A stretch of DNA of 64,000 nt from Natronosalvus halobius (GTDB lineage: Archaea > Halobacteriota > Halobacteria > Halobacteriales > Natrialbaceae). Where the stretch lies: the NCBI RefSeq assembly GCF_024138145.1, contig NZ_CP099997.1, forward strand, positions 2,480,001 to 2,544,000. Reading direction: 5' to 3'. The position numbers and the translations under genes were made by a program. Shown here in pieces: positions 27,190-35,459 of this stretch. Position 1 is the stretch's first letter, and each line of letters opens with the position of its first letter. The notes below the pieces were generated by a model, which did not search any database, was not told the origin of the DNA, and saw only the letters and a program-made list of their open reading frames with translations.

Positions 27190-27567
27190 TCACTCCGGGC
27201 CTGGAACAGTGTCACCGAGCTCGATCTCGTCGAGCGCTGCCTGGACGGCGATTGGATCGTCGGGCGTCTCGACGGTGTTGTGGATTCGGTGCAGGCACTC
27301 GAGCAATCCGTCGAGCGCTGCGCGTTTCGTCGAGACGTGACCGATCGATTCGGTGACCTCGAGTTCACCGATCTGATGGCGAAGCTGGAGTTTCCAGCAC
27401 CGACCGAGGCCGAGCCGTGGGTTCGCCTGGTCTCCGTCGGTCTGCTCGGCGAGAACCTCGAGGAACGGCTCGTGGCGGCGGTAGACGAACCGGCCGTCGC
27501 TGACGGTGGACGGCCCCCATCCTGGCGGCAACGCTTCGTGTGGGATGGGGTGGTGGTCCAGTGACAT
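27190..27567 (-). CDS. Conserved-looking haloarchaeal protein of unknown function
   Basis: The 125-residue product starts MSLDHHPIPHEALPPGWGP and contains a compact alpha/beta region (VSDGRFVYRRHEPFLEVLAE, then a strand-rich part and a helical C-terminus). It has good codon bias from the ATG at 27565-27567, while the upstream extension is Pro/Arg-rich and unlikely to be coding. No cysteine and no signal peptide. Function unknown. Confidence 0.65.
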   Translation of the reverse strand: MSLDHHPIPHEALPPGWGPSTVSDGRFVYRRHEPFLEVLAEQTDGDQANPRLGLGRCWKLQLRHQIGELEVTESIGHVSTKRAALDGLLECLHRIHNTVETPDDPIAVQAALDEIELGDTVPGPE

Positions 27568-27835
27568 ACAGCCGATGGGAGGCCACTGCCTTACGAGTGG
27601 ATTGGGCTTGCGTAAGTAACCACCCTTAATAGGATCCCCATGCCGTATCGTGTTTTCTGAGAGTCGATCCAGGTGAAGCGTCGCCGGATCGTTTGGTTGT
27701 CGTCTCGGGAGTCCTCCTCGGGAAAGGCCGGTTCGAAACGGTGGGCAAACGGCCGGCGCCAGCCCCGCTTTCGTGTTCGTAGACGGACGAACGGATTCAA
27801 CGAGTACTATACGTTCGAGTCCCAATTGCCCGGGT

Positions 27836-28150
27836 ATGACCGAGTTCGACCCGGCGAAGTTCGAGGACAAGTACGTCCACTACTTCCCCGAACTCCAGCA
27901 AGCCTACAAGAACGCGTTCAGCCGCATCAACGAGCGCTACGACTCCTCGCTCGTCCACGCGATCGACCAGCAGGTACTCAACGAGAGCGAGCCCTTTTAC
28001 GACGAGGAAGACGGCTTCTGGATCGAACTCCCCGACGATCCCCACGACCGGATCACCGGCGTCGTCGTCGACCGGGAACGGTTCGAGACGGTGCTCGAGG
28101 CCCACGTCGACGCCATCGAGACGGAACTCGAGCGCGTCTTCAACGTGTGA
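27836..28150 (+). CDS. DUF5783-like haloarchaeal protein
   Basis: The 104-residue acidic product (starting MTEFDPAKFEDKYVHYFPEL) resembles a family widespread in haloarchaea that I recall as DUF5783. It is soluble, helical at both ends, and has no known catalytic motif. A TATA box (ACTATACG, 27806-27813) is about 25 bases before ATG 27836, so the mRNA should be leaderless. It is followed by a NifU-like gene on the same strand 75 bases downstream with its own TATA-like box. Confidence 0.78.
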   Translation: MTEFDPAKFEDKYVHYFPELQQAYKNAFSRINERYDSSLVHAIDQQVLNESEPFYDEEDGFWIELPDDPHDRITGVVVDRERFETVLEAHVDAIETELERVFNV

Positions 28151-28225
28151 AACCGGACCGGAGCCAAACGTCGGCCGAACATTGACGACGGAAGGTTTAG
28201 GGAGGGCGACGCCCAACGAGTGAGT

Positions 28226-28576
28226 ATGAGCACGGAGACCCAGGAAGGCGACGACCTCGAAGAGCGCGTGGCGAACTTCCTGCGACGGAACTTCCCACAG
28301 ATCCAGATGCACGGCGGGAGCGCGGCCATCCAGGAGATCGACCGCGAGACCGGCGAGGTGTACATTCAGCTCGGCGGTGCCTGCAGCGGTTGTGGCATCT
28401 CCCCAATGACGATCCAGGCGATCAAGAGCCGGATGGTCAAGGAAATTCCCGAAGTCACGAAGGTCCACGCGGGTACGGGTATGGACGGCGCCGGTGGCGC
28501 CGGCATGAGCCCCTCGTTCCCCGGCGAGACCGTCGACGACGGCGAGGACGACGAAGGGCCGCAGGCCCCGTTCTGA
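28226..28576 (+). CDS. NifU C-terminal-domain Fe-S cluster scaffold protein
   Basis: The 116-residue product has the NifU/NFU domain (about residues 10-80), which binds a labile Fe-S cluster between subunits and passes it to client proteins. The cluster motif is GACSGCG (CxxC), preceded by QMHGGSAAIQEID. The acidic, Gly-rich tail is typical of haloarchaea. A GTG at 28220 is also in frame; ATG 28226 was preferred. A TATA-like GGTTTAGG lies at 28193-28200. Confidence 0.9.
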   Translation: MSTETQEGDDLEERVANFLRRNFPQIQMHGGSAAIQEIDRETGEVYIQLGGACSGCGISPMTIQAIKSRMVKEIPEVTKVHAGTGMDGAGGAGMSPSFPGETVDDGEDDEGPQAPF

Positions 28577-28592
28577 TTACGCTACGTCGTAA

Positions 28593-29495
28593 CTACCTCC
28601 CGTCAAGCGTTTCTCGTTCCCACGCCCGCACGAGCGCCGCGAGTGTTTGGTTCGTCGAAACGGCGAGACCGCAGGCGGCGGCCCGGTCACAGACGTAGCC
28701 GTTTATCGCGTCGATCTCGGTTCGTTTTCCGGCGCGAACGTCCTGGCGCATCGACGACGCGTTCGTCGCCGTCGTTGTCGCGACCGACTCGAGCGCGGCG
28801 AGCGCCTCCCGGTTGGCGAGCGAGACTCCGTTCGCGCGGGCGAGCCGAGCCGTCTCGCGCGCCGCGGCCCGCGACAGGTCACGGAGGGGGTCCTCCAGGA
28901 CGGCCCCGTTCGGCGCGTCGGCGAGGGCCGTCACGGGATTGATCGCGGCGTTGACGGCTAGTTTCTCCCACAACCGGTGTGGCATCGACGACGAGACGAT
29001 CGTCTCGAGTCCCGAGCGAGAGAAGGCCTCGCCGACGCGATCAGCGACCGGCGATGGGCCACCGTCTCGAGCGCCGAGAACGAGTTCCCCGAGACCGGTG
29101 CAGGTGACGACGCCGGGTTCCTCCAGGATCGCTCCGTAGGTCGCCGTCCCTGCGAGGACCGGACACGACAGGTGTTCGGCGAGAGTCTCCTCGTTGCCCA
29201 TGCCGTTTTGCAGCGAGAGTGCGGCCTCGAACGTGCCCGTCGCGAGGGTTCGGGCGGCGTCCTCGGTGGCATAGGATTTGACCGTGACGACGGCGATGTC
29301 GGCCTCGAGGTCGGCCCCGTCGGCTCTCGCATCTGGATTGGCGGTCTCCTCGAGGGTACCCGTGATTTGGAGGCCGTCCTCGGCGACGACGCTCGCGTGT
29401 GGCTCTCGAGCGACGAGCGTGACGTCGTGGGAGCGCGCGAGCAGGCCGCCGACGAGGCTGCCCAGACTGCCGGCGCCGAAGACGACGATGTCCAT
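28593..29495 (-). CDS. 2-dehydropantoate 2-reductase (ketopantoate reductase) family
   Basis: The enzyme reduces ketopantoate to pantoate with NADPH in coenzyme A synthesis. The 300-residue product has the N-terminal Rossmann motif FGAGSLGSLVGG (residues 6-17), the central VKSYATEDAA and QNGMGNEE motifs, and the C-terminal helical domain with the catalytic Lys/Asn/Glu set in KLAVNAAINPVTAL and SSMRQDVRAGKRTEIDAING. Archaea often make pantoate by this route. The family also includes related ketoacid reductases. It is convergent with the NifU gene. Confidence 0.9.
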   Translation of the reverse strand: MDIVVFGAGSLGSLVGGLLARSHDVTLVAREPHASVVAEDGLQITGTLEETANPDARADGADLEADIAVVTVKSYATEDAARTLATGTFEAALSLQNGMGNEETLAEHLSCPVLAGTATYGAILEEPGVVTCTGLGELVLGARDGGPSPVADRVGEAFSRSGLETIVSSSMPHRLWEKLAVNAAINPVTALADAPNGAVLEDPLRDLSRAAARETARLARANGVSLANREALAALESVATTTATNASSMRQDVRAGKRTEIDAINGYVCDRAAACGLAVSTNQTLAALVRAWERETLDGR

Positions 29496-29843
29496 AGCGG
29501 AGATGGCTCGAGGAAGTGGTAAAACGGTTCCCCTCCGCCCTCACTAGCGGTACTCCGTAGTAGACGGGAACGGGCCGGTTCGCCGAGCAACGCCTCAGTC
29601 TTCACCGGCGTGCCGGCGGTCACCGTCGATAGCGACGGGCCGAGGGGAGGCTCGCTACTGGCGCTACGTTGACTCTCGAACTGTGACGGCGGAGACGATC
29701 GGTTTTCTCATCGGGATTAAGTTGTACTTAAGGAGGGTGTGTTCAAATTAGAGATTTCTCATTGAGTCCCATAAAATGGGAGATATCTAAGCAAAGCTCC
29801 CATTAATAAAAGAGATCGGAAAAAATTTTGGTGTGGAGAGGAG
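29496..29843. other. Intergenic region before the Lrp/AsnC regulator, AT-rich at its right end
   Basis: The left half (29496-29690) is GC-rich and shows no gene. From about 29700 the sequence turns AT-rich and holds the inverted repeats described at 29717-29804, then a purine-rich leader (GTGTGGAGAGGAG) that may serve as ribosome-binding site for the ATG at 29844. Confidence 0.5.
29717..29804. promoter_or_regulatory. Cluster of inverted repeats, probable Lrp/AsnC operator
   Basis: Three overlapping or neighbouring palindromes are seen: TTAAGT-TGT-ACTTAA at 29717-29731 (15 bases), TCCCATAAAATGGGA at 29767-29781 (15 bases), and AATGGGAG (29775-29782) with CTCCCATT (29797-29804). The last two share bases, so only one can form at a time. 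Fifteen-base palindromes are typical of Lrp-type dimers, and many of these regulators control their own gene. Confidence 0.55.
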
Positions 29844-30332
29844 ATGCCGAGTATGGCGACGCCCCCGTTCGATGAAACGGACAGACAGTTGCTCGACCTG
29901 TTACAGGAAAACGCGCGATACAAGGCGACCAGTCTGGCCGAGGAGATCGGGGTCTCCGACAACACCGTCCACAATCGGATGGCTCGATTAGAGGAGGACG
30001 GGATCATCACCGGCTACACGACGGCCATCGATTACCACTCGACCGGGCTTCGACTCTTCTTTCACTTCACCTGCACGACCCGGATCAGCGAGCGGTCCGC
30101 CGTGGCCAAAGAGACACTGGCGCTCCCACAGGTCGTCGAGGTGACCGAACTGATGACGGGCCAGGAGAACCTCCACATCAAGGCGGTCGGCGCCGAGGAC
30201 GCGGACATCACTCACGTCGCCGAACAGCTCGACGACCTCGCGCTAGAGATCAACGACGAGAACCTCATCCGGGCTGAATACACGCGTCCCTTCAAGTACG
30301 TGTGCGGGCTGGAGCCGACAGACGACCACTGA
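29844..30332 (+). CDS. Lrp/AsnC-family transcriptional regulator
   Basis: The 162-residue product has an N-terminal winged helix (FDETDRQLLDLLQENARY, recognition part SDNTVHNRMARLEEDGII) and a C-terminal alpha-beta RAM/AsnC ligand-binding domain (about 65-150). Family members bind amino acids or related effectors and act as octamers. The effector is not readable here. ATG 29844 is preceded by the GAGG-rich stretch at 29834-29841; ATG 29853 is an alternative. No obvious target gene is adjacent, so autoregulation or distant targets are likely. Confidence 0.92.
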   Translation: MPSMATPPFDETDRQLLDLLQENARYKATSLAEEIGVSDNTVHNRMARLEEDGIITGYTTAIDYHSTGLRLFFHFTCTTRISERSAVAKETLALPQVVEVTELMTGQENLHIKAVGAEDADITHVAEQLDDLALEINDENLIRAEYTRPFKYVCGLEPTDDH

Positions 30333-30492
30333 TCGAACCAGGAAACGCCGCCCGTCGAGCCGAGCGGAGCCTGGACGCTTACTTAGGATAGTCGTTTCGA
30401 AGGGAGGGTACGTTGGCCAGGTTAGAAAATTCCCAACACGTACTTATACCCGAGGGAGAAAAGCACACATAGATTCAGCAACAGGTGAAAAC

Positions 30493-30684
30493 GTGAGCGA
30501 CACCCCCACCGGAAAATCAGTACCGTGCCCAGAGTGTAACGAAACGGCGTTCGCGATCGTCCCGAAGAACAGCGACATTGTGGACGACGAGGCAAACGCG
30601 GGGGGGAAAGTCTGGGTCAATTGTCGGAGCTGTGGGGTCCAGTTTCTCGCCCACTACCGGCGGCGCGACCGAGACCCGGCGTAA
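30493..30684 (+). CDS. Small zinc-ribbon protein
   Basis: The 63-residue product has two CxxC pairs, CPEC (residues 12-15) and CRSC (near 45-48), the pattern of a zinc ribbon. Such small proteins are abundant in haloarchaea and most have no known role. It starts with GTG at 30493, with a TATA-like CTTATACC at 30443-30450. The stop codon sits in the loop of the hairpin at 30675-30692. Confidence 0.78.
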   Translation: MSDTPTGKSVPCPECNETAFAIVPKNSDIVDDEANAGGKVWVNCRSCGVQFLAHYRRRDRDPA

Positions 30685-30692
30685 ACGCCGGG
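30675..30692 (+). terminator. Hairpin overlapping a stop codon, followed by TTT
   Basis: CCCGGCG (30675-30681) pairs perfectly with CGCCGGG (30686-30692) across a TAAA loop; the TAA in the loop is the stop of the zinc-ribbon gene. A TTT run follows. The layout fits a transcript end or an mRNA-stabilising hairpin. Confidence 0.5.
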
Positions 30693-30790
30693 TTTCCTCG
30701 GCCTGAGTATTACTTGTCGATTCATGAATACGTTCGAGTTCGATCGCTCACCGGCAACGACGAGATACCACCGCCGGTAATAAACCACAC

Positions 30791-30800
30791 TTGTAGTAGT
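30791..30800 (+). promoter_or_regulatory. Motif TTGTAGTAGT, upstream of the thioesterase gene
   Basis: TTGTAGTAGT lies about 45 bases before ATG 30845. The same ten bases occur inverted at 31390-31399, upstream of the ribonucleotide reductase gene. The pair may be a shared regulatory site. Confidence 0.35.
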
Positions 30801-30844
30801 CCAAATTAGATAGTAATTAGTGGATCGGGACTCCAGAACGCATC

Positions 30845-31375
30845 ATGAACCGCGAGCGGTCCGTGAGCAGGGCGAGGTCACTTCAAACGTCGTACACCGA
30901 AGTGAGCGAGATTTTAATGCCCAACGAGACGAACAACCTCGAGCGTGCGCTCGGCGGCGCCGTACTCCACTGGATGGACATCTGTGGCGCGATCGCCGGC
31001 AAACGGTTCGCTCGACGGCAGGTGGTGACGGCCGCGATGGACCACGTCGACTTCATCGCGCCGATCGAACTCGGCGACATCGTAACCGTGACCGGTTACG
31101 TATTCGACACGGGGGTGACCAGCATGGACGTCCGAGTCGACGTTCGTGCCGAGCGCCCCCAACACGGCGAAACGAACGAGACGGCGACCTCGTTTTTCAC
31201 CTTCATCGCGCTGGACGAATCCGAGACGCCGACGGCCGTGCCAGCACTTCGCTGTCCGACGACGGCCGAAATCGACCTTCGCGACCGAGCGCTCGAAGCG
31301 CGTCGCTCCCGGCGCCGGGAACTCGCGTGCGAACTCGAGAAGCCCGCCGACGGCGAAGGTCGAACGACCAATTGA
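30845..31375 (+). CDS. Acyl-CoA thioesterase (hotdog fold, BFIT/ACOT-type)
   Basis: The 176-residue product belongs to the 4HBT hotdog superfamily, which hydrolyses acyl-CoA to free acid and CoA. Family motifs are PNETNNLERALGGAVLHWMD (N-terminal, the usual PNxxNxxGxxxGGxxxxWMD form) and an active-site stretch following HVDFIAPIELGDIV. The substrate chain length cannot be predicted. It precedes nrdA by 170 bases on the same strand, and both have the ACTACTACAA-type motif upstream, in opposite orientation. Confidence 0.9.
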   Translation: MNRERSVSRARSLQTSYTEVSEILMPNETNNLERALGGAVLHWMDICGAIAGKRFARRQVVTAAMDHVDFIAPIELGDIVTVTGYVFDTGVTSMDVRVDVRAERPQHGETNETATSFFTFIALDESETPTAVPALRCPTTAEIDLRDRALEARRSRRRELACELEKPADGEGRTTN

Positions 31376-31389
31376 ACAACTAAACTTTC

Positions 31390-31399
31390 ACTACTACAA
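31390..31399 (-). promoter_or_regulatory. Motif ACTACTACAA, upstream of nrdA
   Basis: This is the inverted copy of the motif at 30791-30800. It lies 15 bases after the thioesterase stop codon and about 150 bases before the chosen nrdA ATG. A TATA-like GCGTTTATG is at 31413-31421. Confidence 0.35.
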
Positions 31400-31546
31400 T
31401 TTCATTGGGGAGCGTTTATGTGAGTCCGGTCGGATACCGGTACTGCGGAGGCGACGCGGGACCGAAGGAGCCACACACCAGTATCGACAGTGGCAACGCT
31501 GCCGGTTTCGGGCGCCGTCGTCTCGCACCGAACGACGAACTTACCT

Positions 31547-33985
31547 ATGAGCTACCACACGCCGACATCGATTCCAGACGTCCGCTCGATTCTCGAGCGC
31601 GCACAGCCTGCCGACGGACCGTCACTACTCGCGGACGAATCGCTTCTCGATACGATCGATCGTTCCCTCTACGAGGGAGCGACGGTCGACGAGCAATACG
31701 AGGCCGTCATCCAGGCGCTAACGGCTCGAATCGAGCGCGATCCCGCGTACAAACGTATCGCCGGAACGGTCGCCCGACACCGATACTACCGAACCGTCCT
31801 CGGCACGAACGTCTCCGGGGACGAACTCGAGCAGGCCTATCGCGCGACGTTCGTGGCCAACCTCGAGCGGGCGGTCGACGCGAGCCGTCTCGACGAACGC
31901 CTCCTCGAACGATTCGACCTCGAGGCACTCGCCGAGGCGCTCGACCTCGACCGGGACGGGTACCTCGAGTACATGGCGATGGAGACGCTCGTCCAGCGGT
32001 ACGTCCTTCGAATCGAACAGGGCGACGAGCCACTGGAGTTACCGCAGGCGTTCTGGATGCGGGTGGCGATGGGGCTCGCTCTCGAGGAGGACGACCCGCA
32101 AGACCGGGCGATAGAATTCTACGAGGTGCTCTCGAAACTCGAGTTCACGCCGTCGACGCCGACGCTCTTTCACAGCGGGACAGCCCATCCACAGCTCTCG
32201 TCGTGTTACCTGACGACCGTTCCGGACGACCTCGAGGGGATCTTCGACGCCTACAAACACCACGCACAGCTCTCGAAGTGGAGCGGCGGCCTGGGTAACG
32301 ACTGGACAAACGTTCGAGCCGAGGGCGCGTTGATCGAGTCGACCGGCGTCGAGTCGACCGGTGTCGTCCCCTTTCTTCGAATCAGCAACGACGTGACGGC
32401 AGCGATCAACCGCTCCGGAAAACGCCGTGGAGCAGCCTGTGCCTACCTGGCGTGCTGGCACCTCGACTTTCCCGCCTTCGTCGACCTCAAGCGCAACACC
32501 GGCGACGAGCGACGTCGGACCCCGGACATGAACACCGCCGCGTGGATCCCGGACCTCTTCGTCAAGCGCGTCCAGGACGGTGGCGAGTGGACGCTGTTCA
32601 GTCCCGACGAGGTACCCGATCTCCACGAACTCACCGGCGCGGCGTTCGAGGAACGATACCGGGAGTACGAGCACCTGGCCGACGCGGGCGAACTGCGCCA
32701 GTACGAGCGCGTCGACGCCGAGTCGCTCTGGCGGCAGTTGCTTACCCGCGTGTTCGAAACCGGTCACCCGTGGCTGACGTTCAAGGATCCGTGTAACGTC
32801 CGCTCGCCGCAGGACCACGTCGGGACCGTCCACTCCTCGAACCTCTGTACGGAGATCACGCTGAACACGAGCGCCGACGAACACGCCGTGTGCAACCTCG
32901 GGAGCGTCAACTTCGCGACCCACGTCGCGGACGGCGAACTCGACCGCGAACACCTCGCCTCGACGGTCGAAACCGCAATGCGGATGCTCGACAACGTCGT
33001 TGACCTGTGTTTCTACCCGACCGATGCGGCCGAGCACTCGAACCAACGTCATCGCCCGGTCGGCCTGGGCACGATGGGCTTTCACGACGCGCTGATGGAA
33101 CTGGGGATCCCGATGGGCAGCGAGGACGCCATCGAGAAAGCGAACCGCTGGCAGGAGTTTGTATCGTATCACGCTATACAAAACTCCTCGAGACTCGCCG
33201 CCGAACGAGGGACGTATCCGTCCTACGAGGGATCGAAGTGGGACCGCGGCCTCCTGCCGCAAGATACCGTGGACCGCCTCGAGGCCGAACGTGGCCGGGC
33301 GATTCCGACCGATCGCGAGGAGACGCTCGCGTGGGAGACCGTTCGCGAGCACGTCGCCGAACACGGCATGCGAAACTCGAACACGATGGCGATCGCGCCG
33401 ACGGCGACCATCTCGACGATCAACGGGACGACGCCGTCGATCGAACCGATGTACTCGAACCTCTACGTGAAGTCGAACATGTCGGGTGATTTTACGATCG
33501 TCAACGAGCACCTGGTCGAGGACCTGCGAGAGCGAGGGTGCTGGGACGACGACCTCGTCGATCGGCTCAAGTATCACGACGGCTCCGTCCAGGAGCTCGA
33601 CACGGTTCCCGACGAGGTAAAAGCGCTGTACCGGGGCGCGTTCGAGATCGACCCGCGCCACCAGCTTCGGCTCACGGCCCACCGACAGACGTGGATCGAC
33701 CAGTCGATATCTCACAACGTCTTCTTCCCGTCGACCGACGGCACGTTGCTCGGCGACGTCTACAAAACGGCCTGGGAGCTGGGGCTGAAAACGACGTACT
33801 ACCTGCGCACCCTCGGTGCCTCCCAGATCGAGAAGTCGACCCTCGACATGGCCGAATACGGGAAGACCCAGCACCGTGGCGAGCGAGGGGACGAAGGGAG
33901 CGAATCGGGTCCCGGCGACGCCGACGAGGACTCGAGCGACGACCTCCCCGCCCTCGACGATCCGACCTGTGAGGCCTGTCAGTAA
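31547..33985 (+). CDS. nrdA: Ribonucleoside-diphosphate reductase, large (alpha) subunit, class I
   Basis: The large subunit reduces ribonucleotides to deoxyribonucleotides using a thiyl radical. The 812-residue protein carries the three active-site cysteines: Cys220 (LSSCYLTT) and Cys449 (VCNLGSVNF), the redox pair, and Cys434 (SNLCTEI), the thiyl radical site. The C-terminal tail ends PTCEACQ, the CxxC that re-reduces the active site. No N-terminal ATP-cone (about 90 residues with VxKRDGxxE) is seen before the core, so overall dATP activity control is probably absent. The start is uncertain: ATG 31547 was preferred because upstream codons to 31490 look non-coding. nrdB follows 16 bases later. 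Confidence 0.94.
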   Translation: MSYHTPTSIPDVRSILERAQPADGPSLLADESLLDTIDRSLYEGATVDEQYEAVIQALTARIERDPAYKRIAGTVARHRYYRTVLGTNVSGDELEQAYRATFVANLERAVDASRLDERLLERFDLEALAEALDLDRDGYLEYMAMETLVQRYVLRIEQGDEPLELPQAFWMRVAMGLALEEDDPQDRAIEFYEVLSKLEFTPSTPTLFHSGTAHPQLSSCYLTTVPDDLEGIFDAYKHHAQLSKWSGGLGNDWTNVRAEGALIESTGVESTGVVPFLRISNDVTAAINRSGKRRGAACAYLACWHLDFPAFVDLKRNTGDERRRTPDMNTAAWIPDLFVKRVQDGGEWTLFSPDEVPDLHELTGAAFEERYREYEHLADAGELRQYERVDAESLWRQLLTRVFETGHPWLTFKDPCNVRSPQDHVGTVHSSNLCTEITLNTSADEHAVCNLGSVNFATHVADGELDREHLASTVETAMRMLDNVVDLCFYPTDAAEHSNQRHRPVGLGTMGFHDALMELGIPMGSEDAIEKANRWQEFVSYHAIQNSSRLAAERGTYPSYEGSKWDRGLLPQDTVDRLEAERGRAIPTDREETLAWETVREHVAEHGMRNSNTMAIAPTATISTINGTTPSIEPMYSNLYVKSNMSGDFTIVNEHLVEDLRERGCWDDDLVDRLKYHDGSVQELDTVPDEVKALYRGAFEIDPRHQLRLTAHRQTWIDQSISHNVFFPSTDGTLLGDVYKTAWELGLKTTYYLRTLGASQIEKSTLDMAEYGKTQHRGERGDEGSESGPGDADEDSSDDLPALDDPTCEACQ

Positions 33986-34001
33986 CCAGTATTCACCACC
34001 A

Positions 34002-34997
34002 ATGTCTCTCATCAACACCGACAGCGAACACGACCCGAACAAGATCCTCCCCATCGAGTACGACTGGGCGCGAGAGTACTACGAAGCCGGTGTCGACAAC
34101 AACTGGGTTCCTGCCGAGATTCCGATGCAGGACGACGTCACCCAGTGGAACGGTGACGAACTCTCCGCGGCCGAACGACAACTCGTCGAGTGGAACCTCG
34201 GCTTCTTCTCGACGGCGGAGTCGCTCACGGCGAACAACATCGTCCTCGCACTGTACGAGTACGTGACCGCACCCGAGTGTCGACAGTACCTCCTGCGCCA
34301 GGCCTACGAGGAGGCGATTCACACGGATACCTTCATCTACTGCTGTGACTCGCTGGGATTCGATCCGGAGTACCTCTACGGGATGTACGACCGGATTCCG
34401 GCGATCGAGGAGAAAGACGCCTTCGTCGTCGACCTGACGCGAGCCATCGATCGCCCGACGTTCACCATCGACACCGACGACGACCTGCGGGAGTTTTTCC
34501 GGGACCTCGTCGGCTTCTACGTCATCATGGAGGGCATATTCTTCTACGCCGGCTTCGCCATGATGCTCGGGCTCAAACGCCAGCAGAAACTGGTCGGCGT
34601 CGGCCAGCAGTTCGAGTACATCATGCGTGACGAATCGCTCCACGTCGGCTTCGGCGTCGACCTGATCAATCAACTCCGCCGGGAACACCCCGGCGCCTGG
34701 ACCGACGACTTCGGCGAGGAGGTGGTCGACCTGATCACCCGGGCCGTCGAGTTAGAGCGCGTCTACGCTCACGAGGCCTGCCCGGACGAGATACTGGGTA
34801 TGGGGCCCAATCAGTTCGCCACGTACGTCGAACACGTCGCCGACCGCCGTCTCGAGCAACTCGGCTTGCCGGCCCAGTACGGGGTCGAGAACCCGTTCCC
34901 GTGGCTCTCCGAGCAGGTCGATCTGAACAAGGAGAAGAACTTCTTCGAGACGCAAGTGACCGAGTACCGCAGTGGCGGTAGCCTCGAGTGGGAGTAA
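34002..34997 (+). CDS. nrdB: Ribonucleoside-diphosphate reductase, small (beta) subunit, class Ic-like
   Basis: The small subunit houses the metal cofactor that starts radical transfer to nrdA. The 331-residue protein shows metal ligands Glu73 (TAES), Glu104 and His107 (EAIH), Glu177 (MEGIF), Glu211 and His214 (DESLH). At the position of the E. coli radical Tyr122 (four residues after the EAIH His) there is Phe111, and the first ligand is Glu rather than Asp. In the described class Ic enzymes (Chlamydia trachomatis type) this pair marks a Mn/Fe cofactor that replaces the tyrosyl radical. A Tyr near the C-terminus (VTEYRSGGS) remains for electron transfer. It is in an operon with nrdA, 16 bases downstream. 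Confidence 0.95.
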   Translation: MSLINTDSEHDPNKILPIEYDWAREYYEAGVDNNWVPAEIPMQDDVTQWNGDELSAAERQLVEWNLGFFSTAESLTANNIVLALYEYVTAPECRQYLLRQAYEEAIHTDTFIYCCDSLGFDPEYLYGMYDRIPAIEEKDAFVVDLTRAIDRPTFTIDTDDDLREFFRDLVGFYVIMEGIFFYAGFAMMLGLKRQQKLVGVGQQFEYIMRDESLHVGFGVDLINQLRREHPGAWTDDFGEEVVDLITRAVELERVYAHEACPDEILGMGPNQFATYVEHVADRRLEQLGLPAQYGVENPFPWLSEQVDLNKEKNFFETQVTEYRSGGSLEWE

Positions 34998-35003
34998 CCG
35001 CAG

Positions 35004-35333
35004 TCAGTCTTCCGTCCAGTACATGAGGTTCTCCTTCTCGGTGCCGCAGTTCGGACAGGTGTCGGGAAAGCCCTCGTCGATCGCTCCCATCTCGCCACAT
35101 TCGGTACAGCGCCACATCAACTCGGCTTCGCCGTACTCGTGGCCCGAGCGAGCGTGTTCGACGCTCATCGCCTCGACGCCCTCCCGGGTCGTGACGAAGA
35201 AGCCGCCGAGGTCGAATCCGCGGACGGTTCCGAGTTCCTCTCCGTCTTCGCCGTAGACGGTCTGGCCGAACTGGACCTCGTGGACGTCTTCGACGGCTTC
35301 TTCGTCGCCCTCTCTGGCCGGTGTTTCTCCCAT
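35004..35333 (-). CDS. Small zinc-ribbon (rubredoxin-like) protein, DUF7130-like
   Basis: The 109-residue acidic product ends with two CxxC knuckles: CTEC and CPNC. The N-terminal half has a beta-rich stretch (VQFGQTVYGEDGEELGTVRGF) resembling a PRC-barrel. Similar proteins are common in haloarchaea and uncharacterised. The ATG at 35331-35333 lies about 28 bases after a TATA-like TTTTATGC (read on the minus strand, 35360-35367). Divergent from ribosomal protein S6e, convergent with nrdB. Confidence 0.82.
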   Translation of the reverse strand: MGETPAREGDEEAVEDVHEVQFGQTVYGEDGEELGTVRGFDLGGFFVTTREGVEAMSVEHARSGHEYGEAELMWRCTECGEMGAIDEGFPDTCPNCGTEKENLMYWTED

Positions 35334-35459
35334 GGGCGAAGCTCCCACGAGTACGGGCATAAAACTACAACGCCCACCAGCCCGGCCGCCGACGAAACCC
35401 CCCATCCCGAGAAACGGCCGATCGACGTATTTTTCACCGCAGACCGTTTTTGCCCGCCC

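Noticed and set aside
32039-34054. 671-codon frame opposite nrdA
   Set aside because: Antisense mirror of nrdA, with no domain and an implausible composition.
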